Positions 30,937 through 31,301 of a stretch of 31,301 nt of DNA are shown here, in pieces. A program made the translations under genes and the position numbers. Within the stretch, counting starts at the first letter, position 1, and each line of letters begins with the position of its first letter. Source of the DNA: CAYWNA01 sp964459305 (GTDB taxonomy: Bacteria > Planctomycetota > Planctomycetia > Pirellulales > Pirellulaceae); assembly GCA_964459305.1 (NCBI GenBank), contig CAYWNA010000155.1:1-31301 (forward strand), in the 5' to 3' direction. Under the pieces are notes generated by a model. The model saw only the letters and a list, made by a program, of their open reading frames with translations, was not told the DNA's origin and did no database searches.

Positions 30937-31301
30937 CGTCATATCTCCAGGCTTCCGAGAGCTATCCGCAGCACCGACTATTCTAGCTTCCGCAGCCATC
31001 GTTCCGCAACTGCCAAGGGCTTGGTCGAAATCGCAGAGTGTGCCCTGGCAAGTGGTAGGGACTGGCGAAGGGATTACAGTCGCGCTTACGGAAACGGCGT
31101 TTGCCGGCGGGCTTCTTCAGCTGGGGGCTGAGCTTGGCAGGCTGGACGTCTGCCTTCGGTTAGGATCGGCGCCGAAATAGATCCTGAATTCATGGTAGCT
31201 GAAGTCGCCAGACTTTGGTCGCTTGACATTGGAGAAACCAAACTCTGGCGAATTCGGCTACATCGAGCAAATGACGGTAGTATTTTGGCAGCGAACCTTA
31301 G
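30937..31301. other. Right flank of the window, no convincing gene
   Basis: No ORF has a convincing RBS or domain in this 365-bp stretch. Plus-strand frames at 30805 and 30809 overlap the minus-strand gene and read as shadows. The only clear feature is the palindromic repeat at 31195-31261. Confidence 0.5.
31195..31261. repeat. Palindromic repeat, consensus-family member
   Basis: Arms of 24 nt (31195-31218 and 31238-31261) pair at 21 of 24 positions. The left arm begins GTAGCTGAAGTCGCCAGA and the right arm ends TGGCGAATTCGGCTAC. The arm matches the 12732 element closely. Confidence 0.8.

Overview
The window looks like a planctomycete chromosome of the Pirellulales type. The supporting evidence is a DUF1559 protein with a prepilin-type N-terminus, several secreted PQQ-type beta-propeller proteins, a GHMP sugar kinase / NagA / creatininase neighbourhood, GC-rich coding DNA, many GTG and TTG starts, and a high density of short palindromic repeats between genes. 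The assignment rests on protein character only; there is no rRNA in the window.

Region 1 (1-6188) is the right end of an integrative element inserted at the 3' end of a tRNA-Leu(GAG) gene. All its genes run left to right: a small acidic protein, an RNase H-fold protein, a zinc-ribbon plus Smr-domain protein, an unknown basic protein, a SEC-C protein with a possible Cys-His-Asp papain/transglutaminase-like domain, an unknown acidic protein, an excisionase-like helix-turn-helix protein and a tyrosine recombinase whose gene overlaps it. The left end is outside the window. The cargo is mostly unrecognised and carries unusual regulatory-looking DNA: two hairpins that abut a start codon, a dyad operator and a 30-bp perfect GC palindrome.

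Region 2 (6189-12398) is ordinary chromosome. It has the tRNA-Leu with a good promoter, a GAF-PP2C (RsbU-like) phosphatase, an ABC transporter pair (ATPase then permease), a class I aminotransferase and an orphan FixJ-type response regulator.

Region 3 (12874-22160) holds minus-strand genes for secreted proteins: a PQQ-propeller protein, a giant fusion of a methyltransferase-like domain with two PQQ-like propellers, and a sialidase. These are followed by a membrane b-type cytochrome fused to an ethylbenzene-dehydrogenase-type haem domain and by an MFS transporter on the minus strand. The fusion gene contains four arrays of 7- or 8-bp degenerate tandem repeats, read through in frame.

Region 4 (22429-30936) has a decayed acyl-CoA synthetase pseudogene, the DUF1559 protein, and a set of probable amino-sugar metabolism genes: a Gfo/Idh/MocA oxidoreductase, a NagA-like deacetylase, a left-handed beta-helix protein, a galactokinase-like kinase and a creatininase-family amidohydrolase. 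The last three form a tight plus-strand operon.

Many intergenic gaps carry palindromic repeats. Three loci (10378, 12732 and 31195) share one arm consensus; 8234, 20745, 22293 and 24300 hold other families, two of them nested. The repeats and the short-period arrays are the most distinctive non-coding feature of the window.
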